Below, in pieces: positions 1-8,384 of a DNA stretch of 52,780 nucleotides. This stretch comes from CAYVQF01 sp964454015 (GTDB lineage: Bacteria > Myxococcota_A > Bradymonadia > UBA4248): contig CAYVQF010000041.1 of NCBI GenBank assembly GCA_964454015.1, positions 1 through 52,780 of the forward strand, written 5' to 3'. Made by a program: the position numbers and the translations under genes. The notes under the pieces were generated by a model. It ran no database searches, was not told the DNA's origin, and saw nothing but the letters and a program-made list of their open reading frames with translations. Positions within the stretch are counted from its first letter, which is position 1; each line of letters opens with the position of its first letter.

Positions 1-53
1 CTTGGAAACCCAAGAACAACGGGGTTTTTTATTTTCTTGACCGTGGATCAGGG
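1..53. repeat. Left copy of 53-bp terminal inverted repeat, ending at a hairpin apex
   Basis: This block equals the reverse complement of 52727-52779 at 51 of 53 positions (mismatches at 9 and 31). Its outer edge is itself a dyad: CTTGG (1-5), loop AAAC, CCAAG (10-14). The scaffold therefore stops at the apex of a longer palindrome whose inner arm continues through CGGGGTTTTTT and CTTGACCGTGGATCA. The block is much more AT-rich than the rest of the window. Seen directly: the inverted identity and the apex dyad. Inferred: a dispersed palindromic repeat at which assembly broke; a hairpin telomere is a less likely alternative because the genes in between are chromosomal. Confidence 0.9.
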
Positions 54-97
54 GGCGGGGGTGCCGAAGAAAGTTGAAAATATCAAGTACTTCTAAA

Positions 98-352
98 TCA
101 ACGGAATTTCGGCATTGGAGTTTCTTTTTTTCCTGTCAGACAATTTACGACTTGCCTAGGCAGGGCTATTGCCTTAGACTCGACTTCATTGACCTGAACA
201 TCGATGCAGAGAACTTCCACATTTTGCATCGCAGGTTGATTTCGGGAGCCCATGCCGGCCCGCCCCCAGATCCCACCTAAACACTCTCGTAGTCTGTTTC
301 CCGTCACCGTATCCTTCAGTTTTAAAGTGTACATCCTTCCAAGCACCGGCAT
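98..352 (-). CDS. Small hypothetical protein (84 aa), doubtful
   Basis: An ATG at 352 is preceded on the minus strand by a good Shine-Dalgarno, AGGGAGG, five bases upstream, which is the main reason for listing it. The product is 84 aa with no signal peptide or membrane segment and no family I recognise. The stretch is more AT-rich than the surrounding genome. Its C-terminal part (VE-x-LC ... PR-x2-V-x2-L-x-G) resembles the C-terminal part of the protein at 450-785 by eye, so the two may be distant relatives in divergent orientation. A plus-strand frame at 74-280 overlaps it and is the competing reading. Either or both may be non-coding. Confidence 0.33.
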   Translation of the reverse strand: MPVLGRMYTLKLKDTVTGNRLRECLGGIWGRAGMGSRNQPAMQNVEVLCIDVQVNEVESKAIALPRQVVNCLTGKKETPMPKFR

Positions 353-449
353 TGGTCCTCCCTAACCTACGCATCCTGATGGCCACCCTCGCGCGCTGCA
401 CCCATTGTGTAAGCCCGGGGGTGGACGTCTAAACTCTGAACCGCTCCCC

Positions 450-785
450 ATGTTGACGCGCGCCGACCTCCAAGCCATTGGTCAGCATTTGGGCGCCGTG
501 ACGGCGCAGACCTACAAGCTCGAAGTGCGCGCGTGCACGCCACAGGCCACCTTGTGCCAGTGGCAGAACATCACCCGGGTGGGCTACGTCTTGGCCCTTG
601 ATGCCTTGGATTATCGGACCTTTCACCTCTGCCTGGGGCGCGTCCGCGGCACGGGCACAGCGGCGCCAGAGGTCGAAACCCTGTGCGATGTGGTCCTGGA
701 CAAGGCGGCCATGGCGCGCCTCGTGGGCGAACCGCGGCGCCTGGTGCGCATCCTCTTGGGCCAAGAGCGGGCGCCACAGCCTTGA
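450..785 (+). CDS. Small hypothetical protein (111 aa)
   Basis: The frame is open from a TTG at 405, but ATG 450 is the first ordinary start. Neither has a clear ribosome binding site, so the start is uncertain. The product is soluble-looking, with several Cys in the middle (LCQW, HLCLGR, TLCDVV), and no family that I recognise. Codon use is GC-rich like the rest of the window. It converges on the aldehyde oxidoreductase gene, ending 48 bases from it. No function is proposed. Confidence 0.5.
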   Translation: MLTRADLQAIGQHLGAVTAQTYKLEVRACTPQATLCQWQNITRVGYVLALDALDYRTFHLCLGRVRGTGTAAPEVETLCDVVLDKAAMARLVGEPRRLVRILLGQERAPQP

Positions 786-833
786 CCGCGAAGGAAGCGG
801 CGCAGCCTCAGAACCCAGCCGGCGCAGCGCAGC

Positions 834-2723
834 TCAGGTGAAGCGCTCGCGCAGCACCTCGTGGATACCTTTGCGCATCTCGAACCAGAAGGACAGGGCT
901 GCCTCGTCCTTGTCGCGTTTGAAGGCGTCAATCCAATCCAACAGTGCGGGATCGTTGTTGCCGTCCACCTCGTGCATCCGCACGAGGGAGGTCTCGATGA
1001 GGGTGATGTTGCGGTCGCTCTCCCAGTAGACCGCCGCGTTGCGGCTGTTGATGCGACACGAGGTGGCGAAGGCGTTCGCGACCATCTCCGGCCCGACGCC
1101 GAAGAGGGAGTGGATGATGTCGGGCACCATGTCCTCGGCCCACAAGCGATGGAAACGGCAGAAGCCGGCGTTGTCCAAGAGGATCTCTTTCATCATCCGC
1201 TCAGCGTTGCGATGACCCAGCTCTCGCGGGGGGAAGAAATCGTTGCCGTAGTACATGTAGTACTTGCCCATGATGGGCATGGGGGCCAGCACGCCAGGCG
1301 TCCAATACTGGTTGGGGACCATCCAACCTTTGCGAGCGTTGGCGTTGAAGACAAAGCTGTCCATGATCGCCTTGCCCCGGGTGCGCGCCAGCTCGCGGGC
1401 CAGCTTGCGGGCGCCTTCCCGCAGATCCAAGAGCTTATCGTGGGCGATGATGCGGTCAAGCAGCTCAACGCCGAGCTCAGCGTTGTGCATGGAGTCGGTC
1501 GTGACGGCGAAGTCCACCGGTGAGAAGACGGGCCGGCGGCTCACGCCAAGCTCTGCGGGGCTGAGAGAGCCATTGTCGAGGCACTCCATGATCCAAGACA
1601 GGACGCCGCCGACAGAGATGGCATCGAAGCCGAGGGTGTCGGCGTGATGGTTGAGCAGCTCTGCGGCGCGCTGGTCGAAGATACCCGTCAGTGGGCCCAT
1701 GGTCTGGTAGGGCTCGTAGTCCTTTTTGAAGGTGCCATGCATCTTCTTGCACACGGCGGCGCAAGGCTCGCCGCAGTTGCGCATGGCCTCCCCTTTGGGG
1801 ACGGCGTGCAGGTCTTCGTTGAACTGGCGCAGGTAATGGTCAGACACCAGGCGTTGCCACATCCCGCTGCGCGCCTCCTCATCCATGAGCAGGGAGCGGT
1901 AGTTGAAAGCCAAGAGGCGACCCCCCATCTTGGCGTAGTTCACGCCGAAGGTGCCCCCCGTGTTGAGGGCTGGGTCGAGGCGATACTTGGTGGTCGCCTC
2001 CAGATCTTTGGCGGCCATTTTCTTGTTGTAGCGCGTCTCGAACCACTCGTTGGCGACGCTGCGATCGCGAAAATCTTCGTCGACGAAGGTGCCGCCGTAA
2101 ATCACCCCGACGATCCCGTGCTGCTGGAACATCTTCGTGCCGAAGCCACCCCGACCCGCCCAGGTGTCCACGTAGGTCGCGCTCTTGTTGGTCACCGGCA
2201 CGGACATGACGGCCCCGAAATCAGTCGCCGCCGCCGCAGGCCCCGTCGCCAAGACGCGCGGGTCCGTCAGATAGCGATCGCCCAAGTTCTCCAACGCCCA
2301 ATCGGTCACGGCGTAGACACCGCCCCGGCCCGAACGCCACAAGGCTTGGGGGTCCACTGGGTGCAGCTCCACTTCGATTTCTTCGCCGTGGACGCGGTTG
2401 AGATAGAGGATGGAGGGCCGGGCGGCGCAGTTGCGAATGGACAGCATGTTGATGCCCAGGTTGTCGAAGACCAAGCCAGCGCCGCCCATGGAGGAGATGA
2501 AAAAGTTGCCCCAGCAGGGAGAGAAGCCCGTGAAGAAGAGGCGGTTGGAACCCGGGAAAATGGAGCCACACAACAAGCCCGTCCCGATGTTCAGGCTGTT
2601 GTAGCGTCCTGCCAAGTGCAAACCCAAATCAATGGGACCAAAAAAGTGACCCACCTGATGGCGCTCGATGCGATAGAAGCCAGAGCTAGCGTCGACATGA
2701 AGAACTTTGAGTCGCATATCCAT
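834..2723 (-). CDS. Tungsten-dependent aldehyde:ferredoxin oxidoreductase family protein
   Basis: The 629-aa product is a full-length member of the AOR family, which uses a tungsten bis-pterin cofactor and one [4Fe-4S] cluster to oxidise aldehydes to acids with ferredoxin. The N-terminal AOR domain carries the glycine-rich cofactor-binding stretch (NFFISSMGGAGL, about residues 73-84). The cluster cysteines are in CGEPCAAVC (about residues 316-324), with a distal Cys in NAGFCRFHR near the C-terminus. The first spacing is C-x3-C-x3-C rather than the C-x2-C of the archaeal type enzyme, so it belongs to a divergent subgroup and the substrate is unknown. ATG 2723 follows AGGAGG by eight bases. It lies 85 bases behind the nucleoside phosphorylase gene on the same strand and is probably co-transcribed with it. 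No cofactor-biosynthesis genes are in the window. Confidence 0.93.
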   Translation of the reverse strand: MDMRLKVLHVDASSGFYRIERHQVGHFFGPIDLGLHLAGRYNSLNIGTGLLCGSIFPGSNRLFFTGFSPCWGNFFISSMGGAGLVFDNLGINMLSIRNCAARPSILYLNRVHGEEIEVELHPVDPQALWRSGRGGVYAVTDWALENLGDRYLTDPRVLATGPAAAATDFGAVMSVPVTNKSATYVDTWAGRGGFGTKMFQQHGIVGVIYGGTFVDEDFRDRSVANEWFETRYNKKMAAKDLEATTKYRLDPALNTGGTFGVNYAKMGGRLLAFNYRSLLMDEEARSGMWQRLVSDHYLRQFNEDLHAVPKGEAMRNCGEPCAAVCKKMHGTFKKDYEPYQTMGPLTGIFDQRAAELLNHHADTLGFDAISVGGVLSWIMECLDNGSLSPAELGVSRRPVFSPVDFAVTTDSMHNAELGVELLDRIIAHDKLLDLREGARKLARELARTRGKAIMDSFVFNANARKGWMVPNQYWTPGVLAPMPIMGKYYMYYGNDFFPPRELGHRNAERMMKEILLDNAGFCRFHRLWAEDMVPDIIHSLFGVGPEMVANAFATSCRINSRNAAVYWESDRNITLIETSLVRMHEVDGNNDPALLDWIDAFKRDKDEAALSFWFEMRKGIHEVLRERFT

Positions 2724-2808
2724 GAGGGCACCCTCCTAGGCGCAAAGATAAGGCGTCAGCGGCCTCGGCACTTCCAGCCTGAGGCGCCGCGGCGCCGGGT
2801 CGCAACGT

Positions 2809-3510
2809 TCAGACGCTCACGGCATGGAGCGCGACGGGGATCATGCGGTGGATGGCGCGTTGCAGGAGCGCCTCATCGGCGCGCTTCTGCTCGGCGATGA
2901 GGTCGGACACGGCCAGCACACAGGCGGCCCGCAGACCCCGCTGCGCGGCGACCGTCAGGATGGCGCTGGCTTCCATCTCGAGCGCCAAGACACCAAAAGC
3001 ACGCAAGCGCTCGACCAGCTCCTGACGTGGATCATAGAAGAGATCCATCGTCCCCACGGGGCCACAATGGAAAGGAATGCCGAGCTCCTCGCAATAGGAG
3101 ACGGCGCGCCGCACCAGAAAAAAATCGGCCGTAGGGACGAAGCCGCCTCCCGCGAAGAGCCCGCGCGAGACCCCATCGAAGGGGCAGGCCGCCGTGGCCA
3201 CGATGGTGTCGCCCAAGCTCACCGCTGGCGACAGGGCGCCGCAAGTCCCGATGCGCACGAAGCCCTTGGCGCCGAGGCGACTCAACTCTTCGCACACGAT
3301 GGCGGCGCTCGGCGCGCCCATGCCCGTCGCTTGGACGGAGATGCGCTGGCCGTCGCGGACCCCCGTGAAGCCGTAGAGCTTGCGATAGGTCGTGTAACAC
3401 ACCACCTCTTCCAGAAAGCTCCAGGCCACCTGCTCTGCGCGCTCGGGATCACCCGGCAGCAACACCCAATCGGCCACCGCACCAGCCGTCCCACGTATAT
3501 GTATCTGCAT
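2809..3510 (-). CDS. Nucleoside phosphorylase (uridine/purine phosphorylase family)
   Basis: The protein (233 aa from ATG 3510) belongs to the PNP/UDP phosphorylase family (NP-I), which cleaves nucleosides with phosphate to give ribose-1-phosphate and free base. Visible family blocks are LLPGDPERA (phosphate loop), GFVRIGTCGAL, the substrate segment ALEMEAS and the AVSD segment with the catalytic Asp. RIGTCGA and the MDLFYDP block are closer to uridine phosphorylase than to DeoD, but specificity cannot be read by eye. A longer frame from ATG 3558 adds 16 residues with no family equivalent; ATG 3510 matches the family N-terminus and has AGGAG close upstream. It sits 51 bases after the ADP-ribosylglycohydrolase gene and before the AOR gene, in one probable operon. 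Confidence 0.88.
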   Translation of the reverse strand: MQIHIRGTAGAVADWVLLPGDPERAEQVAWSFLEEVVCYTTYRKLYGFTGVRDGQRISVQATGMGAPSAAIVCEELSRLGAKGFVRIGTCGALSPAVSLGDTIVATAACPFDGVSRGLFAGGGFVPTADFFLVRRAVSYCEELGIPFHCGPVGTMDLFYDPRQELVERLRAFGVLALEMEASAILTVAAQRGLRAACVLAVSDLIAEQKRADEALLQRAIHRMIPVALHAVSV

Positions 3511-3561
3511 GCGCTCCTGCTCCCTCCACCTACGACATAGCCTGCATAGGCCTACCATGTT

Positions 3562-4650
3562 TCAGGCCGCCGGCAAACCCTGCCGCGGCACGACCGTCGT
3601 CGGCCGCTGGCGCCGCGGGAAGGGCGCCCACCGCGAGCGGGCCGCGCAACGGCTGCCGGGTGCCGGCAAGGCGCACGCCAGGAGCGACTCGGCCAATGAC
3701 CGCACCCCGGCCACGGAGTAAGCCTCGCGCCGGTTGCTCGGGCACTGCAAGACCGCCCGCCGCCAGCGCGCCGGGATCGCCGACTCGCCGTAGTGTGCCC
3801 CCAAGAGCGCACCCGTCAGGGCGGCGTTGGTGTCCGTGTCACCCCCGGCGAGCACGGTCTGACGTAAAGCCGCGCTCAAATCACTTGCGTGGAGGAGCTG
3901 GTAGAAGGCGTTGTGTAGCGTGACCTGGGCCTTGCCCGTGGCCGCACCATCGCAACACGGCGCCGTGGCGCCCTGGGCGGCCCATAGGGTCTCCCGCACC
4001 ACGGCATGCTCCGCCGCCGTGTAGGCCGCCTGCCACATCGCGCGCCGACTCCCACCGCGCAGACCGCAGGCCATGGCCACCACCAGCGCCACAGAAGACT
4101 CCTGGGCCACGGCCGTCGGGTGGCTCAGGGCCGCATCCTGCCGCACCGCCAAGCCCAGATCGGCCGTCGGCCATGCCGCGCCAGCGATGGCAAAGGGAGG
4201 ATGGCGCATCATCGCGCCGTTGTCGCAGCCATTGAGGGGAGACCATGTCGCGGCGCTGCGCGCCGCGATGCGCTTGGCGTCTCGCTCGGCATCACGCACC
4301 CCAAAGGGAGCAAAGGCGCGACAGGTCGACCAGTCCATGTCCAGAGGCGCGCTGCGACACCACTGGGTGTAGGCGCTGGCCAGGGCATCGAGATCGAAGC
4401 CGTGGGCGAGCAAAGTGCGCGCCGTGACCAAGGCCAGCTCGGAGTCGTCCGTCACCTGGCCGTGGGCCATGAAGAGCGCGCCGCCCAAGCCCATCTCCCC
4501 TGGGCGCGCCTGGCGATACTTGCGAATCGCCGCCGCCGACTCGAACTCGAAGCGCGCACCGAGAGCGTCGCCAACCAAATGACCCAACAACAAGCCGCGC
4601 GCGCGCTGGACGCGTCGCGCCACCATCCGGCTCTCTTCCCTCTCCTTCAT
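3562..4650 (-). CDS. ADP-ribosylglycohydrolase (ARH/DraG family)
   Basis: The 362-aa protein is a member of the ARH family, which removes ADP-ribose from proteins or small molecules at a binuclear metal centre. The characteristic motifs are in order: GDALGARFEF near residue 27, TDDSELAL (metal ligands) near 67, NGAMMR near 145, and GGDTDTNAAL near 268 with the second metal-binding Asp pair. The last 40 residues are a basic, low-complexity tail outside the fold. ATG 4650 is preceded by GAGGTGA. It appears to be the first gene of a three-gene minus-strand operon with a nucleoside phosphorylase and an aldehyde oxidoreductase. The pairing suggests handling of ADP-ribose or nucleoside breakdown products, which is inference only. 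Confidence 0.93.
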   Translation of the reverse strand: MKEREESRMVARRVQRARGLLLGHLVGDALGARFEFESAAAIRKYRQARPGEMGLGGALFMAHGQVTDDSELALVTARTLLAHGFDLDALASAYTQWCRSAPLDMDWSTCRAFAPFGVRDAERDAKRIAARSAATWSPLNGCDNGAMMRHPPFAIAGAAWPTADLGLAVRQDAALSHPTAVAQESSVALVVAMACGLRGGSRRAMWQAAYTAAEHAVVRETLWAAQGATAPCCDGAATGKAQVTLHNAFYQLLHASDLSAALRQTVLAGGDTDTNAALTGALLGAHYGESAIPARWRRAVLQCPSNRREAYSVAGVRSLAESLLACALPAPGSRCAARSRWAPFPRRQRPTTVVPRQGLPAA

Positions 4651-4859
4651 GACTCACCTCGCGTAGACGTAGGGCCCGGTGGCCGCGGCCCGGTGTGCCC
4701 AATAGATGTCCGGCCCGGGGCGCTGGCCGTGCGCGAAAATGATCTCTTCTCCTCCATTTTCATTCCCGCCTTGCCCCTTCCTCCGCTGAGATCTATCTCT
4801 CACCCGCGCGCGGCGGCTGGTGTTGCGCCGCCCTCCCCCCAGCTCTCCAGGAGACAGCC

Positions 4860-5468
4860 ATGAACCCCACCCTTTGGAACGAGAAATGGACCGCCAAAGG
4901 CCCCGACGCGGCCCAACATCGACACAGCCCCCATCAGCCTGACCCCCTCCTGCCCCAGCTCGTCGGCCCTTGGCCCACCGGGCGCGCCCTCGACCTCGGC
5001 TGTGGTCTCGGCGCCAACGCCCGTTGGTTGGCTCGCCAGGGGTGGCAGGTCTGTGGCCTCGATTTCTCCTCAGTGGCCATCGACTTCGCCCGCCGCCTCG
5101 CCGAGCAGGACGAAAACCCTCCGGATTTTCGCGTCGCCGACGTGACCACTCTCGCCGCCGACGAGACCTTTGACCTGGTGACCGCCTTCTACCTCCACCT
5201 CAGCCAGGCCCAGCGTCAATCCCTTCTGGCCACGCTACACCAACACCTGCGCCCGGGGGGGCACGTGGTCTTCGTCGCCCATGACCGCAGCGACCAGAGC
5301 TGGTCACCCTCGGATCCCAAAGGACCACCGCCGGAAATCCTCACCACCCCGGAGGAGGTGAGGGCCGAACTGAGCGGCCTGCAGGTGCTGCGCGCCGAGG
5401 TCATCCTCCACGACGCCCACCAGGACGGACGGGCTGCGCCCGTCACGGTGGTCGTGGCGCAGCGCTAA
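4860..5468 (+). CDS. Class I SAM-dependent methyltransferase
   Basis: The 202-aa product has the Rossmann methyltransferase fold: motif I ALDLGCGLGANARWLA at about residues 43-58, an acidic residue at the end of strand beta-2 (GLDFS), motif II-like RVADVTTL, FDLVTAFYLHL, and post-motif LRPGGHVVFV. The arrangement resembles the TehB/thiopurine-type branch that methylates small molecules, but no substrate-specific residues can be assigned. ATG 4860 has AGGAGA six bases upstream. It is transcribed divergently from the ADP-ribosylglycohydrolase gene (209 bases between starts) and convergently with the next gene. Confidence 0.88.
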   Translation: MNPTLWNEKWTAKGPDAAQHRHSPHQPDPLLPQLVGPWPTGRALDLGCGLGANARWLARQGWQVCGLDFSSVAIDFARRLAEQDENPPDFRVADVTTLAADETFDLVTAFYLHLSQAQRQSLLATLHQHLRPGGHVVFVAHDRSDQSWSPSDPKGPPPEILTTPEEVRAELSGLQVLRAEVILHDAHQDGRAAPVTVVVAQR

Positions 5469-5532
5469 TTCATGGGCGAGGCCTCGGGCGGGCCGCCACG
5501 GGAACGCACACAAAGCGCCCCAGCCGCGCCGC

Positions 5533-6459
5533 TCAGCCAATGGCGGCGTAAGAGGTGTTGTCGATGCGGAAGCGCAGCCACTTGGCCATGAACCACGGGG
5601 CGTAGATCCCGACGGTGATGAGGGTCAAGAGGTAGCCCACCAAGAACAACACGAAGAGCTGCCCACCCGTGCCGCCAAAGTTCCCGGCGAGGGTGCGCCC
5701 GGCCACGTGGACCCGGGTGTTGTTGACGAAGAACTGGGTCAATTTCACCGTGAACCACGGCATGTAGATGCCGAAGGTGATGAGGGTCAAGAGGTAGCCC
5801 ACCAAGAAGGTCACGAAGAGGCTGCCACCCGTGCCGACGAAGCTCAACTTGCCGATGGGCTGGTTATTCTCGAGGATCGCCATGTGGTCTTTGATGTAGC
5901 GCTGAATCTTGCACATGAACCACGGCATGTAGATGCCGATGGTGATGAGGGTCAAGAGGTAGCCCACCAGGAAGGTCACGAAGAGCTTGCCCCCCGTGCC
6001 ACCGAAGTGCAGCTTGTACTCCGTGCCATCCTGAGCCCGCGCGCTCGAATGGTCCGCCAAATAAGCGACGAGGTTGCGCATGAACCACGCGCCGTAGATC
6101 CCCAAGGTGAGCAGGGTCAGGAGGTAACCCACCAGGAAGAGCACGAAGAGCTTGCCCCCCGAGCCGACGAAGACCGGCACCAGCGTCCCGCGACGGGTGC
6201 CGGCGATGGTGCTGTTTTCAAAAATGTAACGGGTCATGCGCACCATGAACCACGGCATATAGATGCCGAAGGTGATCAAGGTCAGCAGGTAACCGATGAG
6301 AAAGTTGACGAAGAGACCGCCACCGGTGCCGTGAAACTTGAGCTCCACCTTGCCGCCGCCAGCGCCCATGTGGGGGATGGCACCCATGGCCTGGGTGGGC
6401 GCGTACTCGAGCGCCGGATCCTGCAGATAGGGGTCCTGTCCCCCTGCGATATAGCTCAT
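5533..6459 (-). CDS. Membrane protein with five tandem DUF898-like modules
   Basis: The 308-aa protein is an N-terminal 35-residue Gly/Pro/Tyr-rich segment followed by five near-identical modules with a 55-residue period. Each reads F-x-GTGG-x-LF-V-x-FL-V-GYLLTLIT-x-GIY-x-PWF-x(3). The LF of each module lies at residues 49, 104, 159, 214 and 268. Each module has one hydrophobic segment ending in GIYxPWF, as in the YjgN/DUF898 family, where this motif occurs once or a few times. The similarity is also visible in DNA, where long stretches recur about every 165 bases, so the array grew by recent duplication or is homogenised. ATG 6459 has GGGAG upstream. The second module is the most divergent (VFVGSGG, IYGAWF). 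Function is unknown. Confidence 0.8.
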   Translation of the reverse strand: MSYIAGGQDPYLQDPALEYAPTQAMGAIPHMGAGGGKVELKFHGTGGGLFVNFLIGYLLTLITFGIYMPWFMVRMTRYIFENSTIAGTRRGTLVPVFVGSGGKLFVLFLVGYLLTLLTLGIYGAWFMRNLVAYLADHSSARAQDGTEYKLHFGGTGGKLFVTFLVGYLLTLITIGIYMPWFMCKIQRYIKDHMAILENNQPIGKLSFVGTGGSLFVTFLVGYLLTLITFGIYMPWFTVKLTQFFVNNTRVHVAGRTLAGNFGGTGGQLFVLFLVGYLLTLITVGIYAPWFMAKWLRFRIDNTSYAAIG

Positions 6460-6662
6460 GGCTTCTCCCTAGACGTGCATTGGACCAAAGAGTCTGTTCA
6501 GCGAAAGGTCGTAGAAGGTCATCTTCGTGTTCCCTCACCGACGCGAAACACCGATGGCGGCACGCTAACAAAGCGTGCGCCCGGCGTCAATTCACGTTCG
6601 GCCGCACCCTGACGAATTGGCGCGGGCCGCCGCGCCCCCAACCCGCCACGGCACACGGCAGA

Positions 6663-8195
6663 TCACGCCTCGGCCTCGTGCTCCAGCTCGACCTTTTTGC
6701 CGACGATGCGGTGATAGGCCAAGAGCATGAGGGCACAGGAGACCGACAGGCCGCCGAAGATCAGCCACATGATATCGGGCCGACCGAGGTCCCGCGCCAA
6801 GTAGCCGTAAAGACGGCCCGAGAGGATGCCGCCAAAGAGGTTCCCTAAAGCGTTGCACCACATGTAGTAGCCCATGTAGAGACCCACCTTGTCCCGGGGC
6901 GCCACGGCCCGCGCCGTGTACTCCTTGGCCTTGGGCGATGCCATCATCTCGCCGAAGCTGAAGACGAAGACCCCCATGACCACGAACCAGGGGTTCACCC
7001 CCAAGGTCAGGAGGGAGAAGGAGATGGCCGTGATCCCGATCCCGATCATGATGGTGATGAGCGGCTTCATGCGGGCGACCACGGACGAGACGATCACCTG
7101 GAAGAAGATAATGGCCAAGGCGTTGATGTTGATGATCTGCTCGGGCTTGATGTGTCCCGTCTCGGTGGCAAAAATGCTCTTCAAGGTCGCGACGCCGCCA
7201 TCACCGGCCCCCAAAGACGTCGCCAAACCAATGATGCTGTTCATCAGCTTGTCCGTCTCGGAGAAGTCGCGGATGTACTCGGGCAAGGTGAGAAAAATCT
7301 GATTGAAGGCCACCCAGAAGCTGGACAGCAGGAGTAAAAAGAGGAGAAAGCGGGCGTGACCGATGCGCATACAGTGCTGCCCTCTGCCCGTGGCGCGCAA
7401 AATCACGTCCAAGACGATGTTGGCCACGATCCAGCCCACGCCCCAAAGCGCGACCTCGGCCAAGGATAGCCAGCGCGACCCAAGGACCAAAACCACCAAG
7501 ACCACAAAGACAGCCAGGAAGAAGCGCGCGTTGCCAATGACCTCCATCATGTCGGTCATCACCTTCTTGAAGGATCGCTTGTTGGTGGACGTGGACTCGC
7601 CCTCGGGCTCCTTGTAGAAGAACAACAAAATCGGGATGTTCAACGCGATCCAAATGGAAGAAGCATAGAAGACGTACTCCCAGCCAGCGGTGCGCATCCA
7701 CGCCGCCAGGAAGGGACCGGCGAAGCCACCCATGTTCACCATCATGTAAAATATACCAAAACCAAGCGAAGCCGTTTTATCGGTTGTGGTTTTACCAATG
7801 GTCCCCACGATGAGAGGCTTGAAAATGGCCGCGCCCAGACCCACCAACATGAAAGCCCCGAAGAAGGCCGGGAAGGTCTTCATTTGCCCCAAAAGGAAAT
7901 AGGCAGGGGACAAAATACAGTAGGAAACCAACAGCATCTTCTTGAAGCCGTAACGATCGCCCAAGGCGCCCGTAAAGAACGGGAACAAGTAGATGAAGAA
8001 GGTCACCACCCCCTGCAGAAGCCCTCGATCTTCCGAGGAAAATCCCAAACCTCCCTCAGAGACCGAGCCCGTGATGTAGACCGTGGACAAGGCAAAAAAG
8101 CCATACCAGGACATCCGCTCGAAAATCTCCATCACGTTGGAGACCCAGAACGTAGAGGGAAAACGTTTGAAAACGTTCACTTTCTGCTCCGCCAT
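6663..8195 (-). CDS. POT/PTR-family proton-coupled peptide transporter (MFS)
   Basis: The 510-aa product is a polytopic inner-membrane transporter. The POT hallmark E-x-x-E-R motif is present as EIFERMSWYG near residue 23, followed by GALGDRYGFKKML (MFS loop 2-3) and FYMMVNMGG, which fits the second PTR family signature. A cytoplasmic loop after helix 6 carries KEPEGESTSTNKRSFKK. The family imports di- and tripeptides with protons; some members carry other solutes. The frame is open to a GTG at 8267, but ATG 8195 (MAEQKVN) has AGGAG six bases upstream and begins just before the first helix, so I use it. A peptide importer fits the secreted proteases encoded nearby. Confidence 0.88.
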   Translation of the reverse strand: MAEQKVNVFKRFPSTFWVSNVMEIFERMSWYGFFALSTVYITGSVSEGGLGFSSEDRGLLQGVVTFFIYLFPFFTGALGDRYGFKKMLLVSYCILSPAYFLLGQMKTFPAFFGAFMLVGLGAAIFKPLIVGTIGKTTTDKTASLGFGIFYMMVNMGGFAGPFLAAWMRTAGWEYVFYASSIWIALNIPILLFFYKEPEGESTSTNKRSFKKVMTDMMEVIGNARFFLAVFVVLVVLVLGSRWLSLAEVALWGVGWIVANIVLDVILRATGRGQHCMRIGHARFLLFLLLLSSFWVAFNQIFLTLPEYIRDFSETDKLMNSIIGLATSLGAGDGGVATLKSIFATETGHIKPEQIININALAIIFFQVIVSSVVARMKPLITIMIGIGITAISFSLLTLGVNPWFVVMGVFVFSFGEMMASPKAKEYTARAVAPRDKVGLYMGYYMWCNALGNLFGGILSGRLYGYLARDLGRPDIMWLIFGGLSVSCALMLLAYHRIVGKKVELEHEAEA

Positions 8196-8384
8196 GCCTG
8201 CTCCTCTCCCCTGCGATTTTCGGCAACATTGCCCTTCGGCCAACCTCTTTAGCAGGTTCGCTCTCACTCACCAAGCCACCCGCCCTTGCGCCCATTGACC
8301 CCGACGCTGCCCCTCGCTAAGTTCCGCTCGGCCAAACTACCGCGGCGCCCCACGGCATGCGGCTCTCTCTGCCAGGATCTCATC

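Noticed and set aside
74..280. Plus-strand 68-codon frame at the left end
   Set aside because: It overlaps the minus-strand frame at 98-352, which has a better ribosome binding site; no family similarity beyond a weak by-eye match.
3562..4650. Link between the ADP-ribosylglycohydrolase and the vault homologue by analogy with vault PARP
   Set aside because: The genes are about 7.6 kb apart with unrelated genes between, and the hydrolase has its own operon.
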